A stretch of 64,000 nucleotides of DNA from Theropithecus gelada. Its lineage: Eukaryota > Chordata > Mammalia > Primates > Cercopithecidae. Positions 21,503-32,800 of the stretch are shown here, one piece after another; position 1 is the stretch's first letter, and each line of letters starts with the position of its first letter. The DNA lies in NCBI RefSeq assembly GCF_003255815.1, contig NC_037670.1, positions 72,567,624-72,631,623 of the forward strand. Direction: 5' to 3'. The notes under the pieces are model-generated. The model saw only the letters and a list, made by a program, of their open reading frames with translations. It was not told the origin of the DNA and searched no databases. Made by a program: the position numbers and the translations under genes.

Positions 21503-21789
21503 TTTTGAGACAAAGTCTCACCCTGTTGCTCAGGCTGGAATGTAGTGCTGTGATCTTGGCTCACTGTAACCTACGTCTCCTGGGTTCAAGAGATTCTCAT
21601 GCCTCAGTCTCCTAAGTAGCTGGGATTTATGGGCATGTGCCACCACACCCGGCTAATTTTTGTATTTATTTTATAGGGTTTCACCATGTTGGCCAGGCTG
21701 GTCTCGAACTTCTGACCTCCAGTGATCCGCCCAACTCAGCCTCCCAAAGTGCTGAGATTACAGGCATTAGCCACAGTGCCCAGCCCACA
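21503..21789 (-). mobile_element. Alu element, minus strand, inside the inner L1
   Basis: Inverted Alu 'TTGAGACAAAGTCTCACCCT' to 'CCACAGTGCCCAGCC'. The target duplication GGCCATTATCTT is at 21491-21502 and 21790-21801. It therefore inserted after the inner L1 was in place. Confidence 0.94.
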
Positions 21790-22792
21790 GGCCATTATCT
21801 TATCCCTCAAAAAAATAAACTGAAAATCGGTATAAGGCCTAAATATAAGATCAGAAACTCTAAAACTCCTAGAAGAGAACATAGGCAGTAATTTGTTTGA
21901 TATCACACCAAAAACTAAGGCCCCAAAAGCAAAAATAAATAAATTAGACTACATCAAACTTAAAAGATTCTGCATAGCAAAGGAAACAGTAAACAAAACA
22001 GACCAGCAACTTACAGATTGAGAAAACAATCTATGCAAACCACATATCTGATAAGGAGTTAAGATCTAAAATTTATAAAGAGCTCACACAACTGAATAAT
22101 GGAAAACAACCTGATTTTTAGAAGACAAAAGGCTTGAACAGATATTTCTCCAAAGACATAAAAATAGCCAACATGTACATTAAAAGGTGCTCAAAATCAT
22201 TAATCATCAGGAAAATGCAAATTGAAACCACTATGAGATACTGCCTTACACCCACTGAGATAGCTACTATCAAAATGTCAAAAGAAAACAAATGCTGGTA
22301 AGAGTATGGATGAAGGAGAACTCTTGTATACCACTGGTGAAAATATAGATTGGTACAGCTGTTATGAAAAGCAGTATGGACATTTCTTCAAAAATTAAAA
22401 ATAGAACTAGCATATGACCCAGTAATCCCTCTTCTGAGCATATACCCAAAGGAAATGAAATCACCATCTTGTAACGATATCTACACTCCCATGTTCATTG
22501 CAGCATTAGTCACAATAGCCAAATATGGAAACAATCTAATGTTCATTGATAAGCAAATAGATAAAGAAATGGTAGTACCTACACAAAATATTATATTGTT
22601 CAGCTTTTAAAAAAGAACAAGAACTTGCCAAATGCCACAACTCAGATGAGCCTGGAGGATATCATGCTAAGTGAAATAAGTCAGACACAGAAAGAAAAAT
22701 ATTGCATCATCTCAATACATGGGATCTAAATTTTTAAAAATCCAATTATATACAGAGATACAGAACAAAAGAGAGGGTACTATGTCTGAAGG

Positions 22793-23297
22793 TAAATATT
22801 GAGTGTCAACTTGATTAGATTGAATGATGCAAAATATTGTTCCTGGGTGTGTCTGTGCGGGTATTGCCAAAGGAGATTAACATTTGAGTCAGTGGGCTAG
22901 GAGAGGCAGACCCACCCTCAATTGTGTGCACCATCTAATCAGCTGCCAGTGCGGCTAGGATAAAAGCAGGCAGAGGAATATGGAAGGACTAGACTGGCTG
23001 AGTCTCCTGGCCTCCATCTTTCTCCCGTGATGGATGCTGCCTGTCTTCGAACACTGGACTCCAAGTTCTTCAGCTTTTGTACTCTTGAACTTTTTGATCA
23101 CAGACTGAAGGCTGCACTGTCAGCTTCCCTACTTTTGAGGTTTTGGGACTTGAACTGGCTTCCTTGCTCCTCAGCTTACAGACAGCCTATAGTGGGACTT
23201 CACCTTGTGATCGTGTGAGTCAATACTCATTAATAAACTCCCCTTTATATCTATCCTATTAGTTCTGTCCCTCTAGAGAACCCTGACTAATACACCA
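22793..23297 (+). mobile_element. Solo LTR (ERVL/MLT2-like) in the L1 3' UTR
   Basis: It runs from 'GAGTGTCAACTTGATTAGAT' through 'CTGGGTGTGTCTGTGCGGGT', 'CTAATCAGCTGCCAGTGCGG', 'CACCTTGTGATCGTGTGAGT' and 'AATAAACTCCCC' to 'GAGAACCCTGACTAATAC'. The length, AATAAA signal and ending fit an LTR; MLT2/ERVL is my best guess. L1 3' UTR sequence resumes on the right, so the LTR interrupts it. No retroviral genes are present. Confidence 0.6.
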
Positions 23298-23622
23298 AGC
23301 ATGGGAAGAAGGGAAGGCAATACAGAGATGCAATTCAGAGGATATAAAGTAGCAGATATATAGGATTAACAAGTTTAGAGATCTAATGTATAACATAAAT
23401 ACTATAGATAATAAAATTGTACTGTATATGAGATTCATGCTAAATGTGTAGATTTTAGCAGCTCTTGCCACAATTACAAAAAAATCGGTAATTATGTGAG
23501 ATGATGGATATGTTAACTTGCTTCACTATAGTAACCATTTTATTCTCTATATGTATCCCATAACATCATGCTGATACCTTAAATATACACAATTAAAATT
23601 TTTATTTTAAAAAGAAAAAAAG

Positions 23623-24041
23623 GAGGAGAAATAAGAACTGTCCCAGATAAAAGCTGAGGGAATTCTTTACTACTAGACCTGCCTTACAAGAGGTACCACT
23701 TTAAAATCTGCCTTAAATGGAGTCCACTAAGGTAAAAGGAAAGGACATTAGATAGCAATATGAAACAGTGTGAAAGTATAAAGCTCACTGACAAACATAT
23801 AGACAAAGAACACTGTAATACTATACATTGGTATGTAAACCTTTTAATGCTGGTAAAGAAGTAAAAAGCTATAAGCATAAAAAACAACTATGACTATAAA
23901 AATAGGTTAATGGATACACAATATAAAATAGGTGTAACGTGTGACATCAATCACATAAATGGGTGGAGACAATATAGTTTCAGTATGCAGTTAAAGTTAT
24001 CAGCTTAAAATGTATTATGTTTTACATAAGGCCCATAGAAG

Positions 24042-24087
<46 letters not shown>

Positions 24088-24790
24088 CAGAGAGAGAGAG
24101 AGAGAGAAACTGAACATGTCACTACAGAAATCAATTAAACACAATGGAATATAACAAGACAGGAAAACATGGGGATAAGCTACAAGCCAGGCAGAAAACA
24201 ATTTAAAAGTGATAATAGTAAGTCCTTCCCTATCAGTAATGACTTTAAACATCGATGAATTAAACTCCCCAATCAAAAGACATAAAAGTGCCTGAATTCC
24301 AGTTTTCAAAAATCCAGCTATATGCCATCTACAACAGACTCATTTTAAATTTAAGGACACACATAGGCTGGAAGTGAATGGATGAAAAAAGGAATTTCAC
24401 GCAAATGTCAACTAAAAGAGGGCAGAGGTAGCCATACTTACATCAGCAAAATAGACGTTAAGTCAGAAACTGTCACAAGAGACAAAGGATCAATTTATCA
24501 GGAAGATATAGCAATTATGAAAATATATGAAACAAGCACTGATGGAGTAAAAGGAAGATAAAGAGGATACCACAATAATACTAGATTTCAATAATCTGTT
24601 TTCAATCTCGAATAGAACATTCAGACAGATAAGAGGAAACAAGACTTGAAGAATACTATGGAATAAATGTACCTCACAGGCATATAGAGAGAGAGCCTCC
24701 TACCCTGCATCAGAATACGCATTCTTCTCAAGCACCACTGGAATATTCTCCAGATTATGGTAGGTCACGAAACAAAATATCCAAACCATA
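23623..24790 (+). mobile_element. Older L1, second half (ORF1 end into ORF2 start)
   Basis: It resumes exactly where 20412 stopped: 'GAGAAATAAGAACTGTCCCA', then 'CTACTAGACCTGCCTTACAA', the inter-ORF region, and early ORF2 or endonuclease-side sequence ('GCCATACTTACATCAGCAAA', 'ATTCTTCTCAAGCACCACTG'). It ends near 24790. Internal stops throughout. It contains the CA/GA microsatellite at 24044-24108. Confidence 0.8.
24044..24108 (+). repeat. (CA)n(GA)n microsatellite
   Basis: About 21 AC units (24044-24086) then a GA run (24090-24107), inside the older L1. It has Z-DNA-forming potential. Confidence 0.96.
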
Positions 24791-25174
24791 TCACTCTCCA
24801 TCTTCCTTCTTTGTCTCTCCCTTCCCAGATGTCATATCCTCCATTATAATTGGAAGGCCTCTCTGCCTATCCCTGCTCCACAGAAATTCCTCCCAGTGAG
24901 CCCCCGGCACGGGTAATTCAGCCTTGGCATCGTCTGCTTCTCGGAGAACCCAAACCACTACAATGACTAGTTATGAGGTTAAAATAAAAACCAAGGTGGA
25001 ACTAAATACTGAAAAACAACAACATGCAAACCGAGGAATGAGTGGAGTTCACATTGCTCATAATGTTTGAAAGGAACATAAAGACTTAACTATTTAACAG
25101 TTAAAGTTTTTTAAAGTAATCACTGAAAAATAAACAGAATATACAATGTCCACACTATGTTAAGGGAGAAATGA
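24791..25174. other. Unassigned; possible old repeat 24800-24960
   Basis: The stretch around 'CCTCCCAGTGAGCCCCCGGC' and 'CTTCTCGGAGAACCCAAACC' is GC-richer than its surroundings and may be the end of an old LTR or DNA element. I cannot name it. Confidence 0.4.
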
Positions 25175-25325
25175 CATTGACTTTGAAATCGGACAGAGCT
25201 GAGTCTGAATCACAGTATTGCCACTTACTTAGCAGTGTGACCCTAGACGAGTCACAGAACTTTAGTTATGTCTTCTATAATATATAAATAGTGACCATCT
25301 TATAGAACTTTGTGATAATTATCCG
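25175..25325 (+). mobile_element. MIR element
   Basis: 'GAGTCTGAATCACAGTATTG', 'CCACTTACTTAGCAGTGTGA', 'CCCTAGACGAGTCACAGAAC' follow the MIR core order, with the 3' part degraded. Confidence 0.75.
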
Positions 25326-25490
25326 TAGAGGATCATAATTATTATCACTTGTTTTCATAAAATAAACCCAAATCCCTTAACCAGACATTTGGAACTCCCC
25401 ACAGTTTAATCCTGATTAGCCTGTCCAATCTCACTGCTTAAAATGCCTAGACATATATGTCTCAATCAAAATTAAAAATGTGCTATTCTT

Positions 25491-25809
25491 GGCTGGGTTG
25501 TATGGCTCATGTCTGTAATCTCAATGCTTTAGGAGGCTGAGGAAGGAGGATCAATTGAGGTCAGTAGTTCAAGACCAGCCTGGGCAATAGGGTAGAGACT
25601 TTGTCTCTTAAAAAAAATGTTTAAAAATTAGCTGCATGCTTGTAATTCTAACAAGTTAACAAGTCAGAAGGATGAGGCAGGAGGACTGCTAGAGTCCAGC
25701 ACTTTGAGGTTACAGTAACTTATGATTGCAACACTGCACTACGGCTTGGGTGACAGAGCAAGACCCTGTCTCTTAAAAAAAAAAATTAAAAATTAAAAGA
25801 TAATAAATT
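25491..25809 (+). mobile_element. Alu element, old (AluJ-like), plus strand
   Basis: GGCTGGGTTGTATGGCTCAT through 'GACCAGCCTGGGCAATAGGG' to a tail of ATTAAAA units. The target duplication AATGTGCTATTCTT (about 25477-25490) resembles AATGTGCCATTCCT (about 25811-25824). High divergence and the short central linker suggest AluJ. Confidence 0.92.
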
Positions 25810-25824
25810 AAATGTGCCATTCCT

Positions 25825-26559
25825 AAAATATATATATTCTTTTCCACTTCTATACCTTCTACTCATACTTTATCCCCAACTATTTCCATTAACTTTCACT
25901 TATCATAAACCCAGAGATTCTATAGTGTTATAAAACCTTAAGGGCCTGAGATCCAATTCCAGAATCCCCACAGTATGGCTGTCCTCCATCTATGGAAACA
26001 CCTTCAGTAATGTAAAAGTCAATATCATCCAAAGTAACCAAGTTCTTAAACAGATATTTCTGCTCATCTGAAGAGGTGCTTTATTTTAAATTAAAATCAG
26101 CCTCTATGTAGCTTCTCTTCCTGGAAGTAGTTTTTAATTACTTGAGAACATAGAGAATAAGTCATCTCTCTAAAAGATTCCAGAATGAAAGGCCACTGGT
26201 GAATGTTGAATCTAATCAGGATAGGGTCACTGAAATTTGTCTTGGAGCCTGGTAAGTCTGAGATATATCCAGCCGACATGCACACACCATAAATCATAAT
26301 AGTCTCTGTGCTACAATCAAACCAATGATTCACCTTGTTGGCTCCTTCATGGGAGAGGTTTCTGCCTCAGTTTCACCAGTAAGTACCCCCAAGAGTTGTC
26401 TGGACTAAAATGTTATCCTAAATTGTGGATGACTGAGCTCGGACTCTGAATACCGAGTAACTTCTCTCAGTCCTTTCTCAAGGAATAGAGCTTATCTCCC
26501 GTAACAAGTCTCTTACTGTGAAGAGACTGATCACCTGGAATTATAGCGGTAGCTTTAAG
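25825..26559. other. Unassigned intronic sequence
   Basis: No recognised repeat or gene. Reverse-strand frame 26097-26333 has no family resemblance. Confidence 0.45.
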
Positions 26560-26725
26560 TTATTAAGTGACTAAAATATGTGCCAGACACCATAACAAAT
26601 TCATTTTATCAATTACTTTGCATGATCATCAGCACAACCATAAAATATATGTATTATTATAAATTTACTGTTGAGGAAACAGAAGCGCTGAAAGATAAGC
26701 AACTTCCCCAAGCATTCATTAACAA
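26560..26725 (-). mobile_element. MIR element, minus strand
   Basis: 'AAATATGTGCCAGACACCAT', 'TTACTGTTGAGGAAACAGAA' and 'AAGCAACTTCCCCAAGC' fit the reverse-strand MIR order. The overlapping open frame 26580-26819 is a by-product. Confidence 0.7.
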
Positions 26726-27084
26726 GGCTTACCTGGAACTAAGGTGCTATTGCTTATCTGACTTTGAATCTGCTTTCCCACTACTTGAAACCCCACCAGA
26801 TGCTGTCTTTCTGGTTTAACCTGATATCCTTGGATAATTGTTATCTGAACATACCTGAGATCACAATATGCATTATCAATGGCGTATGGCTCCACCTAGG
26901 TAATTCCACAAGGGCAGTCTCTGTTACCAGGTAAGGATCCCCACAACTAAGGTTCCCCACCAATCTTTCCTTTCAGCAGAATGCTGAGAGTCACTTTGTA
27001 GGACCCCAGCACCACCTCTCATTAGTTTTAAAAAAGAAACAAAAAAGCTTAATTGTGTCTGAAACAGGTTTTCATTTCTCTTCC
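26726..27084. other. Unassigned intronic spacer
   Basis: No gene or repeat is recognised. Confidence 0.45.
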
Positions 27085-27245
27085 CAAAATGTTATGGACT
27101 TGAAGACAAGAAATCAGGATTCCGACACTAACTTACTATACGGCCTTGAACAAATCACTTAAATTGGTTAGGTGGCAGTTTTTTTAATCCATAAATTTAA
27201 GGTGTTAGACAAGTCCCTTCCAGCTATAAAATTCTGTGATTTCAA
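27085..27245 (+). mobile_element. MIR/MIR3-like fragment
   Basis: 'ATACGGCCTTGAACAAATCA' then 'AGTCCCTTCCAGCTATAAAA' and 'TTCTGTGATTTC' fit a core-SINE 3' end of MIR3 type. It is diverged. Confidence 0.55.
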
Positions 27246-27671
27246 GATCAAACATGAGATCCTGATAGGAGGATTGTAATAAAACAGTAAAAAAAGGAAG
27301 AAAATGGTCTGGAATAGAAGATCTTGCTTATTTTATTATGAGTGTTTGGGGCCATGTTTACATGCTCTTAGAGACATTTAAAATGAGGACATTTTATAAG
27401 GTAAGAAACAAGAAGGCCCTCACACACACATGATATTTAAAATGTGGCTCCACAGTTCACAACACCTTCTTCATGTATAAATAGAACATAGCATTTACAA
27501 CCACTTACACTGTAATATATTTCTTTTGGCTGAGAGAAATGTTCAACTACATGAGTTTCTGAAAACACTGACTTTTTTCTTTATGTTATTGGGTAAAGTA
27601 ATGCTATTTTATAAAGACATGGGGTCCTTAGGTACCCACTCTATTACTGTGTTTTTTTGTAAATAATTACA
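27246..27671. other. Unassigned intronic spacer
   Basis: No gene or repeat is recognised; a short CACACA run is at 27421-27430. Confidence 0.45.
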
Positions 27672-27895
27672 ATAGCTCCCATTCATTGAGTACCTATCAT
27701 TGGGTCTGACTCTATGCTTGGCAATTTACATACATAATCTTATTCTTCAACAAGTCTGCAAAATATGTATAATTATCACACTTTCCTCATAAAAAAACCA
27801 ATCTTCAGAGAGAATGGTAGCTTACTTAAACAACTGTTAAATAAGAAACCAGGATGAGAACCTAAGTCTGTCAAACTCTGCTCTGCCATTTTGCC
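27672..27895 (-). mobile_element. MIR element, minus strand, nearly complete
   Basis: 'CATTCATTGAGTACCTATCA', 'ATGCTTGGCAATTTACATAC', 'TCTTCAGAGAGAATGGTAGC' and 'AACCAGGATGAGAACCTAAG' follow the reverse-strand MIR order end to end. Confidence 0.8.
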
Positions 27896-27944
27896 TCCAA
27901 AACAACTTAAAGTAAATCTACTCACTATTTAAATAATAATAGTA

Positions 27945-28085
27945 GTGAAATTTATTAAATCATTATTACCTGATAACCCATTCGAGCCTCGTGGCAACTT
28001 CATCGGCTAGGAATTATTTTATAGGTATGGAAACTGAAACACATAGAAGTTAAGTGACTTGCCTAGAGTTACACAGCTTAAAATG
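27945..28085 (-). mobile_element. MIR element, minus strand
   Basis: 'TCGTGGCAACTTCATCGGCT', 'GGTATGGAAACTGAAACACA' and 'AAGTGACTTGCCTAGAGTTA' fit reverse-strand MIR. It lies close behind another MIR in the same orientation. Confidence 0.78.
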
Positions 28086-29449
28086 ATCAATGCTCACAAA
28101 CCCCTACCTCCAAATCACCTAAAATCAGGTAGAAGCTCAAGATCCAGAAGAAAAGTAATCATTTATTCTCATGTTTCACAAATAGATATCTAGGATTCTT
28201 AGATTATTCAGGCAGTGCTTATAGAATTTCAAATAAATCATGAAATTCTTCTGCTTTCCACACACCTACACACATATCAAGTGTGTGCAAAAAGAAATGG
28301 CCTTCTAGGCAATGACATATTCCAATACTTCTGTCACCATCTCAATTCTTCACTTCCCTATACCCTTGCTTTATGAAAACTACATAAGTAAGTATCTGTG
28401 CTGAAAACAGTGAATCTAATAATAAGAATAGGGCTTATTTAAATGATTTTAAATGATTATCTTGGACTCAACTGTTTCTAACATTTGAGGAACTATCCAA
28501 CCATGGCAGAGCATGCCTTAAAATGTAAATGCCAAAAAATAATTTACAGGGGAAAGTATGATAGATTGACCACTTTGAGATCCTAAAACTTTTTTTCTTA
28601 TTGAAAATGATTATCAGTTGTCTGTTATCAGTCCAAAGAGAGACACATAACAAATAGTTTGTCAAAAAATGAGAAAAACTTGAAAATGGGGACCAGAAAT
28701 AATATATGGCCAGTTGTAACGTGTTTTAAATATCATAAAGTTTACGATAAACCTTAATTCCAAATAAACCCCTTGATGCTGTAAACATACACTGTGTTGG
28801 TGTGTTAAAAAATTTATACACAGAATCAAATTCTCCATTGCAACATTAATTTTCCATTACCTTTTCAATAGTATCCTATGAAAACATACACATATAGAAG
28901 ATGGATAGTTTATGATAGCAACACATTGGAGCCAGTGTAATGAGGTTTATGTCAATGTTTCCATTTAAGCTGCTTTTTTTTTTTCAGTAGGTTAATGACT
29001 GGACCATAAAAATGCAATTAAGTGAAATCTGGCAAATGTGTTCTTAGTAACATTTTTTTTTTAAGTAAAAAGAAATGGAAAGCAATGGCTGACCATTTGG
29101 AAGAAGATTTTTAAAAATTATTTTGAGGAACAGGTACTGTAAAGCAAAGTTATATAATAGCTTTTGGTTACTTAAATTGATAAATATGTTTTGGGATTTG
29201 TTGCCAAATAAATTTAGTCACATCTCTTCCTATAAAATAGTCTATGATTTCAGACAGTTTGACATGTACTTTCTTAGTGAATATGACACGCATCAGCAGT
29301 AACAATATCTTTCCACAGACACTAAACACAGTATTTGGGAGTCCAGCTATTCCTAAAAGGGTGGGGTCCTAAAATTAATAATGAAATTAAATATGAAATG
29401 AGACTCCATTTAAAATTATACCTCTGATAACTGTTAGCAGAGATGGGAA
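28086..29449. other. Unassigned ~1.36 kb intronic sequence
   Basis: AT-rich, no Alu, L1 or exon-like signal. T runs at 28976-28984 and 29053-29062 are simple. Confidence 0.45.
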
Positions 29450-29640
29450 TATAGGCCAGAAGTTGAAGCCACATAGGTCAAGGTGTCAGTTCTGCCAACT
29501 GATAGCTTCCGTCACCCAGGCAAGCTATTTAACTTCTCTGTGCCTCAGGCATCTCATTTTGAAACTGATAATAAAATTATATAGAACCTATCTCATAGGA
29601 TCCATTCATTCATAACACTCAGCATCTATGAGCAAATAGC
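29450..29640 (+). mobile_element. MIR element
   Basis: 'CAGTTCTGCCAACTGATAGC', 'CAAGCTATTTAACTTCTCTG', 'TGCCTCAGGCATCTCATTTT' and 'CTATCTCATAGGATCC' match the MIR core in order. Confidence 0.8.
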
Positions 29641-29904
29641 ACTTAAATTAGTTTTTCTGAAACTTGCTTTATTTAAAGATAAGTATTATTAAATCATGAA
29701 ACATTTCTTAAAATGAAGTAGTAGAGATTCTTAGTGATTATATGTTTTTGTTTTTTGTTTTTTGTTTTTGGACAACTGGTTAATTCTCTAAAATGGCAAG
29801 GATAAAGAGTAGCAAATCAAATCACAGTAATTATGTGGCTATTACAAAACATCTGCTTAGTTTAAATGTGATAAATTAGCAAATCTACCCAACACACCTG
29901 ATGT
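29641..29904. other. Unassigned spacer
   Basis: AT-rich with a TTTTTGTTTTTTG run at 29746-29768. No gene is seen. Confidence 0.45.
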
Positions 29905-30000
29905 TTAATTCAACAAATATTCATTGAGGGCCTACTTTATTTATACAAAGGTTACATTGTATACAGACTGCCTGAAATGTCCTGGAAAGGGTAAAAACTA
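29905..30000. mobile_element. Ancient repeat trace (L2/MIR-associated word)
   Basis: 'TTCAACAAATATTCATTGAG' and 'GGCCTACTTTATT' resemble the start of a common mammalian repeat that reads CAACAAATATTTATTGAGCACCTACT. The remainder is not recognised. Confidence 0.4.
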
Positions 30001-31733
30001 CAAGTTTAGGATTCTGATGTGAAGATAAAAGAATGCATTCTAAGTAAAGAAAAAAACATTTGCAAATGTGGCATATACAATGCCAGACAAAAGGATTGAA
30101 AGATAGTGGGAAATGAGGCTGGATGAGAAGGCATTGGCCAAATTGTAAAACGGCCAAGAAAATTTTTATATAAGATTCCATGGAAGATACATTGAGATTT
30201 TCCATAGGATTAAATGAAATAATATGAATGGTAACTTTTAGTAGTGATTGCCTCACTACCAACAACTCAAAAATGCTAGTCAATAAATAATTGCTTTGTT
30301 AAAAATTTAATTACACCCTATTCTAAATACTGACAAAATACTGCCAACATATAAACACGGGACCACACAACAGAATTCCACCCCACCCCACCCCCACCAC
30401 ATTGCACTTAGCTTACATTATAAATTTAAGACTGATTTAGAAGCCTTTAAATCCATCTTAATTGTGTTCCACAAGATTTTGGAGATTAAAAAAAAAAAAG
30501 GTACAAACAGTCCCTTGAAACACGTAGGCCTGGACTTGATCTGGGGACAAATGACATTAAGGGGTAGATATTAGAGGGAAAATGTTAGACACCGAATCAC
30601 CAAAACATCACTAATGTCTTAACACCTAAGGGAAAGAGTTGGGGCAAGGTAAATGGCCCAAAGCTAGAAGGTCACAGATCTCTGAGAACTGTTCAGAAGG
30701 ACCTGCTGTGGATGAACCACAGCTCAGAGCTAATGCACAGTCTTGCCAGGTGATAAGTATCAGTGAGTGCACAGTCCTAAGAGTGATTACAAGTATCAGC
30801 ACTGGAGACTTCTCAAGGAAGCATTTTTTTACCACCTTAGTTAGGTTCCATCTCCCACTGGTAAGCAGTCATGGCATCACACTCTCTACCAGTCTTACAC
30901 TTACTTAGATTGGTTGCAAACTGGTCTCTTTCCGTAGACAGCATGTTTAACAAACAGCAGGGGCCAGGCCCACTGTATGACTCACCACTGTGCCTCCAGA
31001 GTCTGACACAAAGTAGGTAATTAATAAACATTTGTTGAAGGGATAAATGGCAAAATAAATCAAGAAGCTCATGAAATTCAGACCAATCATCCTTGCAAAT
31101 TGGAATTCAAAAGGGGTGCTGAGCTTGGATTATAATAAAGTATCCAGGAGGCTGTCCAGGACGCAGAAGTCAGGAGCCACTGGTCCTGAGGCCTCTCAGT
31201 GCAAATGCTAATGAGGCAAGAGGTGGGGTATTGAGGAGAAAACAACGCAAACCCCAGTAACAGATTTCTAGGAACTTGACAACAACATGGAGACTTGGAA
31301 AACTAGATGAGTAAAAGTGGAAGTAGAAGGTAGAGGCTAGGAAAGTCCCCAGAACTGAAAAAGCAGTAGTTCAAGACCTCTGAAGGGGGCCAGTGGTCTC
31401 AGTAGTAGGTTAAGAAGCAGCCGTCACAGTTCTCACCAGGCCTGACAAGGCAGATTTTGCAGATCCAAATATGTGGCAAGGTAAAGAACCCCGGGAATTC
31501 CATGAGAGAACTACATAAATAAAGGCACAGGGTGGGAACAGGAACAAGTGGATTGGATAAAAATACAGGGTAGGTCAAGGGAAATATTGGAAACACAGTT
31601 GGAAAAGTGGGGTGGAACCTTAATAGCATCCATGATAAGGTGGGCTTTAATCAATAAACGATAGAAAGGCTCTACAAACTTGGTGAGCAGAGAAGAGACC
31701 TTATCAATGCCCTACTTCCAGTTTCAAGAGTGT
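30001..31733. other. Unassigned ~1.7 kb; C-rich run at 30379-30402
   Basis: No named repeat except an L2/MIR-like end near 30985-31045 ('GTAGGTAATTAATAAACATT'). The run 'CCACCCCACCCCACCCCCAC' is G-rich on the SUGCT-sense strand. No exon-like signal was found. Confidence 0.45.
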
Positions 31734-31771
31734 ATATGTGTGTGTGTGTGTGTGTATGTGTGTGTGTGTGT
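31734..31771 (+). repeat. (TG)n microsatellite
   Basis: TG repeats with one TATG interruption. Alternating purine/pyrimidine. Confidence 0.95.
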
Positions 31772-31928
31772 GGTATCCTGGGGTGCAGCTTGTATAGTAG
31801 TCCAGGCAAGTGAAAATAAGGTAGGATCATGTGTCCATGGAAATGGAGATATAAACCACAGCAGCACAAAGAGCCAGCAAGACAATCTCCCACAGCACTT
31901 AGTCTTCCTTAAAACACACACTCTTCCT
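31772..31928. other. Unassigned spacer before Alu
   Basis: Short unique-looking stretch; its last bases ACACACTCTTCCT are the 5' target copy of the next Alu. Confidence 0.45.
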
Positions 31929-32230
31929 GGCCAGGCACGGTGGCTCACGCCTGTAATCCCAGCACTTTGGGAGGCCGAGGCAGGTGAATCACTTGAGGTC
32001 AGGAGTTTGAGGCCTGACTGGCCAACATGGTGAAACCTCGTCTCTACTAAAAATACAAAACTTAGCCAGGCATGGTGGTGGGCACCTGTAATCCCAGCTA
32101 CTCGGGAGGATGAAGCAGGAGGATCGCTTGAACCCAGGAGACAGAGGTTGCAGTGAGCCCAAATCACACCAATGCACTCTATCTAGCCTGGGAAACAGAA
32201 TAAGATTCTGTCTCAAAAAAACAAAAAAGA
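31929..32230 (+). mobile_element. Alu element, full length, plus strand
   Basis: GGCCAGGCACGGTGGCTCAC to 'AAGATTCTGTCTC' and an A-rich tail. The target duplication is ACACACTCTTCCT (about 31916-31928) and ACATACTCTTCCT (about 32236-32248). The right copy lies inside the 93-bp tandem repeat that follows. AluS-like. Confidence 0.94.
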
Positions 32231-32323
32231 CAACTACATACTCTTCCTTAAAAGCTACTTGCATAATATGATCTATTTCGCATACCTTCCTTTCCCATTG
32301 CCACTCTCAAGACACTTTCACTG
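32231..32323 (+). repeat. 93-bp tandem duplication, unit 1
   Basis: It begins CAACTACATACTCTTCCTTA and ends GACACTTTCACTG. It directly abuts unit 2 and differs from it at a single base (GCTACTT here, GCAACTT there). Confidence 0.97.
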
Positions 32324-32416
32324 CAACTACATACTCTTCCTTAAAAGCAACTTGCATAATATGATCTATTTCGCATACCTTCCTTTCCCATTGCCACTCT
32401 CAAGACACTTTCACTG
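32324..32416 (+). repeat. 93-bp tandem duplication, unit 2
   Basis: The second copy is 92 of 93 bases identical to unit 1. A six-base start of a third unit (CAACTA) follows. Such identity implies a recent event, or a collapse or expansion artefact in assembly. Confidence 0.97.
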
Positions 32417-32654
32417 CAACTAGTAACAGCAACATACTCCAACGTGCCTTTGACACTTTTTTCCTTTATCAACTCATTCTCACACTTCAAAAATCACCCA
32501 GCTGCTGGTATTCCTAATGTTCTCTTCTTCTCTCTCACCCGTGTACTCACACAGCAGCCTGCAGTATCTCAGCTCCAACACTTACCATACAGTAAGTGCT
32601 GATTCAGATTTTCTGTTTTCCCTCCTGAAACTATAACCAGTCACAGGGAGAAAA
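32417..32654. other. Unassigned pyrimidine-rich spacer
   Basis: Possibly a faint L2 trace ('TCTTCTTCTCTCTCACCCGT'), not strong enough to call. Confidence 0.4.
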
Positions 32655-32800
32655 AGCACATGGTTTGGAGCCCAGGTTCCTGTTTCTGTAACTTGCCAGC
32701 TGCATATCATCCATGGTACCTCACAGCACTTCTGCAAAATGCATAGGAGACAATACATGCAAGCTGCTTAGCACAGTGCTTCACATGACAGAAGCACTGA
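32655..32800 (+). mobile_element. MIR element
   Basis: 'GGTTTGGAGCCCAGGTTCCT', 'TGTAACTTGCCAGCTGC' and 'AGCTGCTTAGCACAGTGCTT' are in MIR order. Confidence 0.7.

Larger units (their letters stand above)
20413..23622 (+). mobile_element. 5'-truncated L1 inserted into the older L1
   Basis: It starts in ORF2 near 'AGTTCCTCAACATAACAAAA', continues through reverse transcriptase ('CACTTCTATTCAACATAGTA', 'ATGACATTCTTCACAGAAAT') and the C-terminal part ('TGAACAGATATTTCTCCAAA', 'ATGACCCAGTAATCCC') to the 3' UTR ('GATGGATATGTTAACTTG', 'ACCTTAAATATACACAATT') and an A-rich tail near 23600-23622. ORF2 has many stops; the longest clean piece is 21073-21282. Flanking GAGGAAAT and GAGGAGAAAT at about 20408 and 23623 look like its target duplication. 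It is interrupted by an Alu and a solo LTR. The 3' UTR looks like L1MA/L1MB. Confidence 0.87.

Noticed and set aside
23027..23218. 63-codon frame in the solo LTR
   Set aside because: Lies wholly within LTR-like repeat sequence; chance frame.
23220..23295. AATAAA as a gene polyadenylation site
   Set aside because: It is the internal poly(A) signal of the solo LTR, on the strand opposite to SUGCT.
31724..32264. Frames of 91-147 codons
   Set aside because: Translations of an Alu and a TG microsatellite; typical Alu peptide fragments.
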